This document shows, piece after piece, positions 60,101-64,000 of a stretch of DNA of 64,000 nt. The translations under genes and the position numbers were made by a program. The notes under the pieces are model-generated. The model saw only the letters and a list, made by a program, of their open reading frames with translations. It did not search any database and was not told the origin of the DNA. This DNA comes from Pteria penguin (taxonomy: Eukaryota > Mollusca > Bivalvia > Pterioida > Pteriidae): assembly GCA_035048485.1 (NCBI GenBank), contig CM068593.1, positions 5,465,151 to 5,529,150 of the forward strand. Reading direction: 5' to 3'. How positions within the stretch are numbered: the first letter of the stretch is position 1; each line of letters begins with the position of its first letter.

Positions 60101-62135
60101 TATACAGTATTTTCAAATATGCAAACAGAAGTTGGCATGGAACATGATGGTCATGCACTGATCTCTGATCCTAATGAAGTATCTGATGAAAAAAAATGGT
60201 TAGGAAAGTGATCAAGAATACGAGAATTCACCCTACAAAATTGTATTTCATAAAAGGCATATAGATATTCAAGATGCAAATACGCAAAATAGTTGTGGGC
60301 AAGCCTCTTTTAATGTTTTTTTTTTTCATAAATTAGACATATAATTCTTTAAAGTGATGCAAAAAAATTGTACCTTAACATGTTGGATTTCGAGAAATCT
60401 AAATAAAAGTGTAAATTTCATGTTTTTTTTCAGACCATTTCATGCCTAAATTACCAAAATTTTATATAATTTTGATAAATATTTGTGATTGTTCTACTTA
60501 GAATGTATAGTAAATTGATTTACATAAAAAAAATGTCAAAATGTGTGTTTCAGTATATGCATTAATAAAACTAGGTACAAATTATCACTATGCTTTGTAT
60601 TTAATGAAAACCATCATCTCAAATTTTCAGGGGATGTTACTTGATACATATTTTTGATTACAATATGTGGGCATTCCTTTATTTTTTTTAGTTTATTGGC
60701 AAGTTTATAAGATGATCTCTAAATTTCAACCAAAAATACAATAGGTAAACATGCTGTTTTCAAAAGTATCGATTCACCTTAAACTGTCATTGATCATTGA
60801 ATTTCATCACTGTCTATAACTTTCTCATACAGATGTTTCTACAAAATGTTAACTAACTTTTTCAATTAAAAAGCCCTTTGCATAATAAAGTAGTGCCCTT
60901 TTTTAACATGCATTTGCCCTTTACAGACTAGTGAAAGGCTGTAAAAGCATACATTGATGACAATGGAAGATATTACTTAGCAAAACAAAGGTGTAGAATG
61001 GGTGTTCTCAATACTGAAGACCAAGGTTGAATTTCCGCTTTCAGCTCTGATTTTTCAAAGGTCAATTCTGCCTTCCTATTTGTTCTTTGGACGAGACAGG
61101 ACAAACATATAAAAATTGTGTCTATTTAAGGATCTTATCTATATATAATGCATTCTAGATAATTTACTAAATCCTAATGATCTCTATCTTATTCATTTTG
61201 TGTGGTTGCATACTACCAAACCCTTAATACATGACTGAGGAATGACAGTTGTTTACCATATTAGGTCCAGTGATGATAATGAAGTTGCTGTCTGCCGAGG
61301 CATACTAAAAACAAATGGAGGTATCTTTAAGGATATGAAACAATGATTTAAGACAAAATAGAACTACTCACAGAAAAATATGGATAAAATAATAAGTATA
61401 CTGCGCTTGTTTTATATGTATAACTCTTCCTTAAACAATTAGTTATTACATTTTTTGCTAATCTAGTACAGATATACAGTCAGGAAAATAATGACTATAT
61501 GCATCTACATAGTTTACCTAAAGCAAATACTAAATTTATTGAATAAGGGATCATTTATCAATATGCCTGGCAACATGAGTTTCATATCTATATACATGAA
61601 AGATGCTATTCCAAGATTCTAATGATTACAAGATTCTCAATAACTATCGGTTTCAGATTTCAAAACAAAAAATTTTAATGCAGCTTTTTATCTTTCTATA
61701 ATTCTACCTGTGTTTATAATATTATGCCCTCTCAACATTCATAAACAGTTATTCATAGATATCTATACATATGAAATTTTGATTGTGATTGATCAGCTTT
61801 TGTAGAGAAGAGAGGGAAGGACTCAAACACTGCTCAACTACATAGAATGAATTATTTCAAAAATGATTGTTACTTCAATAGACCATCTAAAGCCAGTGTG
61901 AAAATTGCTTTCAATCAAATATAATTATGAAGTCCTTTTTTGTACTTATTCCTTTGCTTGCTAAGGTGTTAAGCTTTGTCAGCTGAGGTAGATCTCTGTT
62001 CCTTTTTCAGTAATCTCTTTCCTATATTTTGATACTTAACCACATCATTTGGTACTGGTGAATCCAAACATAACTTCTCCAGCATGGGATGTCTACTTTG
62101 CTTTACAGCCATAGTGTCTGTGAACTCTGGTCTCA
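13208..62135 (-). CDS. MSH4: MutS protein homolog 4 (3' nine exons, 5' part outside window)
   Basis: MSH4 pairs with MSH5 as a sliding clamp that stabilises meiotic recombination intermediates and promotes crossovers in the nucleus; it does not repair mismatches (family knowledge). Nine minus-strand exons join in phase to give about 294 residues covering the MutS ATPase domain and C-terminal tail. Visible motifs in order: VRPEFTDT, Walker A GPNM/SGKST split across two exons, SSTFMMEM, Walker [38 protein letters not shown] with the conserved His, YPNVEN, and an [13 protein letters not shown] tail. The LYPNVEN block and this tail point to MSH4 rather than MSH5 or MSH2. No stop or frameshift interrupts the exons, so the gene looks functional. 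Introns range from 580 bp to 17.3 kb and are full of repeats. The start codon, DNA-clamp and connector domains lie beyond base 64000. Confidence 0.93.
13382..13800. other. start of MSH4 last intron; no other feature
   Basis: Intronic sequence directly before the terminal exon in gene orientation. The plus-strand frame here is a shadow of the exon. Confidence 0.6.
13860..14997 (+). repeat. family-C dispersed repeat with two internal tandem cores
   Basis: A 149-bp unit beginning tgaccttgacctttcagaaa occurs three times (13861, 14012, 14159). A 180-bp unit with gaaattttctatgttcaagg and ggcaataactctgtaaaaaa follows in about three copies (14340-14930). The 3' end is a foldback, tgctctcggcca/tggcgggggca, followed by taaaaa. 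The 5' limit is uncertain. The layout parallels families A and B. Confidence 0.65.
15457..16830 (-). pseudogene. reverse transcriptase relic (Penelope-like type)
   Basis: On the minus strand, broken frames read [12 protein letters not shown] (near 16780) and then [20 protein letters not shown] and [10 protein letters not shown] (16657 downward). This is the YxDD catalytic region of a reverse transcriptase. Stops and shifts separate the pieces, including a stop just before the MYLDD. The sequence at 15915-16150 is duplicated at 16175-16380 (actattttggaacccgac). An inverted pair, caagtctctatgtt/aacatagagacttg, lies at 15457-15554. Assignment to Penelope-like elements rests on motif style only; no GIY-YIG nuclease is visible. 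Confidence 0.6.
17561..20117 (+). repeat. 1,280-bp tandem duplication inside the family-A copy
   Basis: Sequence at 17561-18839 is repeated almost base for base at 18840-20117 (for example gtgacc/atgacc near 18071 and 19351). Most differences are in C-runs. Within each copy, a 260-bp piece starting tttcatatgttgagtgttga is itself repeated about 840 bp apart. Confidence 0.9.
20248..21060 (+). repeat. 145-bp tandem core of family A, about six copies
   Basis: Units beginning cacaaacttggtagagg start at 20248, 20393 and then about every 145 bp. Each unit carries accaatcagagccaatgg, with two CCAAT boxes, followed by cggccatcttggat. The same core appears at 33431-34010. Because 145 is not a multiple of three, frames drift and the apparent peptides are not proteins. 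Confidence 0.9.
21285..21322. repeat. short foldback related to 6142-6189
   Basis: The arms catagacatagacta and tagtctatgttt flank ctttcaaaa. It shares the gacatagactactttcaa core with the inverse of 6142-6189. Confidence 0.5.
21409..22142. mobile_element. possible 734-bp element with 13-bp inverted ends
   Basis: CAGAGACATAAAT at 21409-21421 is exactly complementary to 22130-22142. No matching target duplication is visible, so this may be two solo termini rather than one element. A hAT-like MITE (21650-21800) lies inside. Confidence 0.4.
21650..21800. mobile_element. hAT-like MITE
   Basis: The left end ggtggcggatttaggggg and the right end ggatccgccaat (inverse attggcggatcc) match the common animal hAT terminus TGGCGGATCCAGGG. 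The interior is G-rich on the left. A clean 8-bp duplication is not visible. Confidence 0.55.
22143..23635. other. intronic, no supported feature
   Basis: AT-rich apart from a CpG-containing stretch at 22450-22560 (cacgtgatct, gacggccgcgctcg). That stretch could be promoter-like or a decayed element, but no gene follows that I can recognise. Confidence 0.4.
23637..23912 (+). repeat. SINE-2 (tRNA-derived), near complete
   Basis: The head gccgacgttgcctagtggta contains an A box, and ggttcgagtcc is a perfect B box. The body carries tgtctttcggatgagacagt and ggcacgttaaagatccctca. The tail is gtgtgaagttaaac followed by an (aatc) run. Homologues lie at 48923-49333 and 58695-58985. Confidence 0.88.
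23925..24060. repeat. degenerate short-period repeat
   Basis: Variants of ctttcggagtatcgggcctc, cttcgcactat and ggccttcgcattactg alternate every 10-35 bases. Low-confidence tandem origin. Confidence 0.4.
24418..24822 (+). repeat. tandem array, units of 109-135 bp
   Basis: Units starting tgtgataatagctgg begin at 24418, 24527, 24651 and 24786. Each contains gtgataagatctggtgtgtt, ttatgtgccaaatg and a short AT run. The array feeds into the AT-rich palindrome to its right. Confidence 0.8.
24823..25222. repeat. AT microsatellites and 110-bp-arm palindrome
   Basis: (AT)n runs lie at 24823-24905, 25014-25046 and 25067-25108. Sequence at 24903-25013 is the near-perfect inverse of 25109-25222, sharing atgttgggatcatag, cacccaccagatcttatcac and their complements. 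The spacer is almost pure AT. It can extrude as a cruciform about 110 bp long per arm. Confidence 0.9.
25223..26440. other. intronic, no supported feature
   Basis: A short (TTA) run lies at 25247-25266. Otherwise unremarkable. Confidence 0.5.
26440..28112 (+). mobile_element. family-B dispersed repeat, 5' end unclear
   Basis: The first part holds a 157-bp tandem core (gttgaccttttgaccccaaa near 26533, 26690 and 26848) and a (GACA)n run at 27104-27150. The second part holds a unit of roughly 270-300 bp three times (cttgaaatttataagtcc near 27310, 27580 and 27897). It closes with gccataacataatacg, the foldback CCCGTC/GACGGG and catataaaaa. No protein frame is present. Confidence 0.7.
28135..28275. 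repeat. 141-bp palindromic element
   Basis: The arms start gttatatggtgtgttactga and end aacaaaccatataac. About 55 bp per side pairs with few mismatches, including cagtaaaatccata and tatggattttactg. A GC-rich 20-base loop lies between. It sits 66 bp from the donor of an MSH4 exon. Confidence 0.8.
28341..28429 (-). CDS. MSH4: MSH4 exon: [11 protein letters not shown] helix
   Basis: This 89-bp exon (phase 1 in, phase 0 out) encodes [20 protein letters not shown] and then VQSIIKEKQ. It matches the GL-AAEV-LP segment shared by MutS C-terminal helices. The acceptor is GTCTTTTCAG and the donor gtaagt is perfect. Confidence 0.91.
28461..30115. repeat. 38-bp minisatellite, about 43 copies
   Basis: The unit is tattgtcatacatactacgt followed by accatcatatacggcaca. 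Variant positions (cacgtacc, catgtacc, ctacgtacc; cacatattg, cagatactg) are mixed among copies. The array fills 93% of the MSH4 intron 28430-30207. As the unit lacks stops on the plus strand and is not a multiple of three, all three plus frames stay open for long distances (up to 596 codons); these are not genes. Confidence 0.97.
30208..30311 (-). CDS. MSH4: MSH4 exon: FDVHHS to EKHYG
   Basis: This 104-bp exon (phase 2 in, phase 1 out) encodes [20 protein letters not shown] and then [14 protein letters not shown]. It corresponds to the MSH4 MHFEV...EEKNYG segment, where the MutS fold leads to the C-terminal helices. The acceptor is CCCTTACAG and the donor is TTACG/gtatta. It sits between the 26-bp and 38-bp minisatellite introns. 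Confidence 0.9.
30740..31290 (+). mobile_element. family-B dispersed repeat, short copy with both ends
   Basis: It starts aacaagaacaacacctaacg with ttgcataatatgctcatcac and ends ccataacatgatattccccg, then gtctgaagacaggcgcataaat. Three 150-bp internal units carry ctgtgaccttgacttt and catgcaagg-taaaaagtta. Confidence 0.75.
31291..32020. other. intronic, no supported feature
   Basis: AT-rich sequence leading into the 26-bp array. Confidence 0.5.
33431..34090 (+). mobile_element. family-A repeat, 5' truncated, in the minisatellite
   Basis: It begins inside a 145-bp core unit (aaacacaaacttggtagagg), runs through about four cores and ends with cacttgagcctttggctcag and gtgagctaaaaa. Minisatellite units flank both sides. 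Confidence 0.85.
34893..35756 (+). mobile_element. family-A repeat, 5' truncated, second copy in the minisatellite
   Basis: It begins ggtgttgagaaacatctaaa in the body of the family and continues through the C-run (35190-35198) to the foldback catttgatcctttggctcag and gtgagctaa. The same 3' end with a different 5' truncation point suggests that insertion starts from the 3' end. Confidence 0.85.
37986..38066. repeat. AT-rich interruption of the 26-bp array
   Basis: About 80 bases of tatatataatagtaata-type sequence with internal palindromes replace the minisatellite. Confidence 0.7.
43205..43464 (+). pseudogene. hAT transposase C-terminal (dimerisation) domain, broken
   Basis: Three frames give consecutive parts of the hAT C-terminal dimerisation domain: [16 protein letters not shown], then [13 protein letters not shown], then [20 protein letters not shown] continuing to [18 protein letters not shown] and a stop at 43462. 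The SVPAERVF and LIFLNKNL-like words are the family hallmark. At least two frameshifts and a stop separate the pieces, and the RNase-H-like catalytic core upstream is missing. It is not functional. Confidence 0.85.
43583..44295 (+). pseudogene. reverse transcriptase fragment (Penelope-like type)
   Basis: The frame reads [20 protein letters not shown], then a TAG after YEAEFI and a one-base slip in an A-run. It resumes with [17 protein letters not shown], the YxDD catalytic site, followed by [34 protein letters not shown] and LLNDILD before TGA at 44293. The start of the protein and any nuclease domain are absent. It is the same type as the minus-strand relic at 15.5-16.8 kb but a different subfamily. 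Penelope-like origin is inferred from motif style. Confidence 0.75.
45421..47636. other. intronic, mostly unassigned
   Basis: There is an 11-bp perfect hairpin (caaggacttat/ataagtccttg) at 45980-46008. A plus-strand frame at 45913-46107 follows a good acceptor-like tract (ttacctcattcttgcag) but matches no family I know. I see nothing else to support. Confidence 0.45.
47637..47707 (-). CDS. MSH4: MSH4 exon: conserved His switch region
   Basis: This 71-bp exon (phase 0 in, phase 2 out) encodes [19 protein letters not shown] and ends PNVE. It carries the THF histidine of the MutS ATPase. The usual FATHF is FTTHF here. The acceptor is TTATTTAG and the donor gtaagt is perfect. The split codon AA/C completes VEN with the next exon. 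Confidence 0.93.
48288..48352 (-). CDS. MSH4: MSH4 exon: TSAEEG to EHLLRVK
   Basis: This 65-bp exon (phase 1 in, phase 0 out) encodes [19 protein letters not shown] and ends VK. It completes the GRG-TS motif that follows Walker B. The acceptor is TTTATAAG and the donor is AAG/gtcagc. A family-B dispersed repeat fragment begins about 38 bp upstream in gene orientation. Confidence 0.92.
48390..48545 (+). repeat. family-B repeat, 5' fragment
   Basis: It starts caaagagcaacacctagcat followed by ggcataatatgcctgtcgct. Homology fades after about 150 bases. The stretch 47708-48287, the intron between two MSH4 exons, holds nothing else. Confidence 0.6.
48923..49333 (+). repeat. SINE-2, split by a nested SINE-1
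   Basis: The head gccggcgtggcctagtggta, the B box ggttcgagtcc and the body tgtctttcggattagaga are interrupted at gtcgtggtatg by the SINE-1 at 49058-49232. The body then resumes with tggtatgcatggcacgttaa. The (AATC) tail is missing. Confidence 0.88.
49058..49232 (-). repeat. SINE-1 (tRNA-derived) nested in SINE-2
   Basis: On the minus strand, ggggcaggcttggtgtagtg leads into gttaagcgctcggcttgcgg, the B box gggttcgattccc, then a body with gtcgcgatataactgaaa. The tail gcgacgtaaaacacc is followed by (AACC)n. The 7-bp repeat tggtatg on both sides is the target duplication. A full homologue lies at 62665-62843. Confidence 0.92.
49378..49862 (+). repeat. family-A repeat, left half
   Basis: It starts aacaagaggcccaagtgggc and cgctcacctgag and runs to gtatatgtatcattgtgag. 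There the THAP-DDE transposon begins. The right part of the same repeat resumes at about 55575. Confidence 0.85.
49915..50219 (+). pseudogene. SAP-domain ORF, first exon (accessory protein of the transposon)
   Basis: It starts [20 protein letters not shown]. The next stretch, [20 protein letters not shown] with VDLCYESI, is a SAP-type helix-turn-helix DNA-binding motif. A one-base frameshift near 50065 is followed by [20 protein letters not shown] and [10 protein letters not shown] before a possible donor at 50220 (cag/gtaaac). In related elements this protein continues into SWIM and YqaJ nuclease regions; I cannot find those here, only short unrecognised frames at 50486-50701 and 50895-51167. 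Confidence 0.55.
51465..53082 (-). pseudogene. DDE_Tnp_4-type transposase, catalytic part
   Basis: A possible acceptor TTGCAG at 53083 opens a coiled-coil stretch ([20 protein letters not shown]). This is followed by [19 protein letters not shown], an HTH-like region [20 protein letters not shown] and [13 protein letters not shown] with KWPSREKV. The catalytic strand is [11 protein letters not shown] with the first Asp, then [20 protein letters not shown]. The second acid lies in HVMAD, where the usual Arg is replaced by TGA before GFPIRDLL. The C-terminus is [19 protein letters not shown] to [11 protein letters not shown] and a stop. At least two TGA codons (one where Trp is expected) and several frameshifts make it a pseudogene. 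Confidence 0.78.
54641..54712 (+). repeat. tRNA-like sequence (pseudogene or SINE head)
   Basis: It shows an A box, agatagctcagtggtcagag, a possible anticodon loop, ctttataatc, and a B box, ggtttcgattccc, followed by a TTTTT stop. The acceptor ends (acccaga and gtccagc) do not pair, so a working tRNA is unlikely. Confidence 0.5.
54929..55440 (-). pseudogene. THAP-domain exon of the transposase
   Basis: The ATG at 55440 starts [16 protein letters not shown], the C-x-C pair of a THAP zinc finger. Two in-frame stops follow, around FFQLPK. The frame then reads [20 protein letters not shown] and [18 protein letters not shown], the C-x2-H pair and conserved Pro of THAP. The exon ends at a plausible donor, ATAG/gtattt. 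THAP domains bind the transposon's own ends. The intron (53083-54928) contains a tRNA-like sequence and otherwise nothing I can assign. Confidence 0.72.
55576..56545 (+). repeat. family-A repeat, right half
   Basis: It resumes with ttgtccctatacaccctcat and continues through gggcacttttggtcccgccc to cactatgactatagcc, where the 3' foldback is lost. About 160 bases of the family consensus are missing at the transposon junction. Confidence 0.8.
56546..56949. other. intronic, no supported feature
   Basis: AT-rich sequence directly downstream of the Walker B exon in gene orientation. Confidence 0.5.
56950..57022 (-). CDS. MSH4: MSH4 exon: Walker B
   Basis: This 73-bp exon (phase 0 in, phase 1 out) encodes [15 protein letters not shown] followed by [10 protein letters not shown]. 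The Asp-Glu pair of Walker B, needed for magnesium binding and ATP hydrolysis, is intact. The donor GAG/gtaagg is near consensus. Confidence 0.94.
57023..57965. other. MSH4 intron, no repeat recognised
   Basis: A 943-bp intron between the Walker A and Walker B exons, one of the few here without an obvious insertion. Confidence 0.6.
57966..58133 (-). CDS. MSH4: MSH4 exon: Walker A lysine to the FMME block
   Basis: This 168-bp exon (56 codons, phase 0 at both ends) begins with [20 protein letters not shown], which supplies the Lys and Ser/Thr of the P-loop. It continues through [19 protein letters not shown] to [10 protein letters not shown], the conserved MutS motif that contacts the partner subunit's nucleotide. 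The acceptor is CTCTACAG and the donor is GAG/gtaaca. Confidence 0.94.
58327..58648 (+). repeat. SINE-2 variant with a different tRNA head and internal duplication
   Basis: The head gccggtgtggcctagtggat leads to a decayed B box, gggtatgactcc. The body is as in SINE-2, but the word cccgtgtcacggtagacgtg is present about three times. The tail gagtgacgtaaaacactaat ends in (AATC)n. Confidence 0.8.
58695..58985 (+). repeat. SINE-2, full length
   Basis: Head gccggctagcctagtgttat, B box cttcgagtccc, body ggcacgttaaagatccctca and tail gtgtgacgtaaaac with (AATC)n at 58958-58983. It lies in the intron between the MSH4 exons at 58133 and 61257. Confidence 0.9.
59000..61256. other. MSH4 intron, AT-rich
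   Basis: A 26-bp direct duplication (cctactgacacacttcaatt) lies at 59176-59227. No other repeat, RNA or coding signal is recognised; the frame at 59990-60211 has no family signature. Confidence 0.5.
61257..61304 (-). CDS. MSH4: MSH4 exon: first half of Walker A
   Basis: This 48-bp exon is phase 0 at both ends and encodes 16 residues, [16 protein letters not shown]. It ends inside the nucleotide-binding P-loop, and the SGKST that completes the loop opens the next exon. The acceptor is TTTTTAG and the donor is ATG/gtaaac. It is short and would be missed by an ORF scan. Confidence 0.92.
61305..62043. other. MSH4 intron, no supported feature
   Basis: A 739-bp AT-rich intron between two exons. 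Confidence 0.6.
62044..62135 (-). CDS. MSH4: MSH4 exon: VRPEFTDT region before the Walker A motif
   Basis: This 92-bp exon enters in phase 1 and leaves in phase 0. It encodes [20 protein letters not shown] followed by [10 protein letters not shown], the conserved strand leading into the ATPase core. The acceptor is TTAAAG/TGAG after a T-run. The donor GAT/gtggtt is a weak match to consensus, but it is the only GT that keeps phase 0 with the next exon. The T-run of the acceptor is the complement of the A-run at the edge of a dispersed repeat starting at 62153. Confidence 0.88.
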
Positions 62136-62152
62136 CTTTAATAAAAAAAAAA

Positions 62153-63321
62153 AACAAGAGCAACGCCTAGTGTGGCATAATACACCCATCACTCAGCTTG
62201 AAGGGGATCAATTTGAATGAATGGCCAAGTTACAATCCAATGCCTTGAAACACTGCATAAAGAAATCTGGAAAACTGTAAAATCCTTGAAGATTTCTAAG
62301 TTCAAGAGGCATAACTCTAGCAAATCCACAGCAATGATACCCAAATGCGAACTGGTACTGACCCTCATTGATAGAAAGTAATATACCAAGTTTTATTCCA
62401 AAACCTCTAAAGGCTGCAGAAAAATTTCCGTAAAACTTTAAAATCTTCGAAAATTTGTAAGTACAAGGGCCATAACTCTGGCAAAACCATAGCAATCATA
62501 CCCAAATGCCAACTGGCAATAACCCTGAATGATATAAATTAATATACGAAGTTTTAATCCAATACCTTAAAAGACTGCAGAAAAAAGTCCGGAAAACTGT
62601 AAAATCCTGAAAATTTTTAAGTTCAAGGGCCGTAACTGGCAGAAACAAAGCAATCATACCCAAATGGTTGTTGGTTGGTTGGTTGATTGGTGTTTTACGT
62701 CGCTTTCAACAATATTTCAGTTATATCGCGACATGGAGGCAGGAGGTTACCAACCTCTTAAACATAGTGGCGCAACCCGGGAATCGAACCCGGGTCGTCG
62801 GCGCCGCAAGCCAAGCGCTTAACCACTACACCACGCCTGCCCCTCATACCCAAATGCCAACTGGTACTGACCCTTGTTGATATAAAGTGATATATCAAGT
62901 TTAAATTTAATACCTTTAAAGACTGCTGGAAAAAATCCGGAAAACTGTAAAATCCTTGAAATTTTGTAAGTTCAAGGGCTGTAACTCTGGTAGAACCAAA
63001 GCAATCATACCCAAATGCCAACTGGTACTGACCTTTGTTGATATGAAGTTAAATACTAAGTTTTAATTCAATACCTTTAAAGATTGCAAAAAAAAGTCCG
63101 GAAAACTAAAATCCTGAAAATTTCTAACTTCAAGGGTTGTAACTCTGGCAAAACCAAAGCAATCATACCCAAATGTGAATTAGTACTGACCCTCGTTGAC
63201 ATAAAGTTATATGCCAAGTTTCAATCCAATATCTTGAAAGACTGCAGAAAAAAGTGCAGAAAACATGACCCCGGACGGACCCATGGACACACAGAAGGAC
63301 GGACAACGCCATAACATAATA
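62153..63321 (+). mobile_element. family-B dispersed repeat, interrupted by SINE-1
   Basis: It starts aacaagagcaacgcctagtg with tggcataatacacccatcac. A core of roughly 150-170 bp (aagttcaagggcnntaactc, cccaaatgccaactggtact) repeats about five times. It ends ccggacggacccatggacac, acaacgccataacataatac, where the 3' foldback is replaced by gttcacccattgagctatcc. The 5' edge lies 18 bp from an MSH4 splice acceptor. Confidence 0.8.
62665..62843 (-). repeat. SINE-1 (tRNA-derived), full length
   Basis: On the minus strand, ggggcaggcgtggtgtagtg leads to the B box gggttcgattccc, body and (AACC)n tail. The repeat tcatacccaaatg on both sides (62654-62666 and 62844-62856) may be the target duplication or part of the host repeat's own periodicity. 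Confidence 0.92.
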
Positions 63322-64000
63322 CGTTCACCCATTGAGCTATCCAGGTCGATACCAGCATCCATCATACACTATATAAATTTTAAAGGCGACAGTTAGCCTT
63401 GTCTTTGAAACTTTATCACCCACTTGACATTTTACTGTCAATAATGAATGGGCAAATAGTTATCCACATCCCTGCATGTAATGAGAGAACAGAGAAAGTA
63501 ATACATGTATAAATGAAAATACATAAAAAAAAGAGATCTCAGAAAACAACATAGCTCAATGAGTGGTTAAAATTTGCAAATAATAGCAAATAAACAGATA
63601 GGACAAAAAAGTGGGCCAAAGGTAAAGGTAAAGGTAACAAGGCCAAAAACTATGGCACCAAAGAAAGGTGTTGTCACAAAGATTGAACATAAAAAATTTG
63701 AAGGTGCCACTTCACACAATTGAGAACATATACGAGAAGTACTTTCATAAAAAATGGAAATGCACTTTTGATGTTGGACAGACATGGTGTACTAGTAAAT
63801 AAATTAGAAATTTCACATCCATGTAAACCTGTGCCTCAAATCTAATTATGCAACTACATCTAACAGACAAGATATACTTGCGAAATTGTCATGGCTTTAA
63901 TATAACAAATCAAGAACAAAATAAAATTCCATGCGTCTTTCTTCCCGTAAGCTTGACAGCATGGCAAGCAAAATGTCAATTGCAAATGTCACCTCACAGT
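63322..64000. other. intronic, no supported feature
   Basis: The inverse of 63320-63345 resembles a tRNA A-box region (cctggatagctcaatgggtg). Otherwise no exon can be supported up to the window edge. Confidence 0.4.

Noticed and set aside
63900..64000. Possible further MSH4 exon on the minus strand (AIDILLAMLSSL)
   Set aside because: There is slight resemblance to the MSH4 stretch before VRPEF, but no donor in the required phase precedes the stop codon. It may be chance or lie partly outside the window.

Overview
The window is animal nuclear DNA. It has spliced genes, tRNA-derived SINEs, several dispersed non-coding repeat families and long minisatellites. The repeat style (hairpin-ended repeats with internal tandem cores of about 150 bp, SINEs with AATC or AACC tails) suggests a mollusc, most likely a bivalve. 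That is an inference, because no species marker is present.

The only cellular gene I can support is the 3' half of MSH4, the meiotic MutS homologue, on the minus strand. Nine exons lie at 62135-62044, 61304-61257, 58133-57966, 57022-56950, 48352-48288, 47707-47637, 30311-30208, 28429-28341 and 13381-13208 (stop codon). Every junction has GT/AG ends and every phase matches its neighbour. Together they encode about 294 C-terminal residues, including an intact MutS ATPase (Walker A, Walker B, conserved His). The 5' part lies beyond base 64000. The 3' half alone spans 49 kb because its introns are loaded with repeats.

Layout. 1-13207, downstream of MSH4: AT-rich DNA with a tiny hAT-type MITE, foldbacks, a 44-bp tandem array, dispersed repeats and a 55-bp minisatellite (10.4-12.8 kb). 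13382-28340, last intron: dispersed repeats, a reverse transcriptase relic, a 4-kb repeat copy with a 1,280-bp tandem duplication, a SINE and an AT-looped palindrome. 28430-30207, an intron that is 93% one 38-bp minisatellite. 30312-47636, an intron holding a 13-kb array of 26-bp units, broken by two dispersed repeats and by a hAT transposon that itself contains a reverse transcriptase fragment. 48353-56949: nested SINEs and a decayed THAP-DDE DNA transposon with a second SAP-domain ORF. 57023-64000: short introns, two more SINE copies, and a hairpin-ended repeat abutting an MSH4 splice acceptor.

The long open frames at 28.4-30.2 kb and 32-45 kb are artefacts of minisatellite periodicity, not proteins. 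The most interesting non-genic signal is a shared architecture in three otherwise unrelated repeat families: an AACAAGAG-type 5' start, a small subterminal hairpin, internal tandem cores, and a 3' foldback followed by (T)AAAAA.
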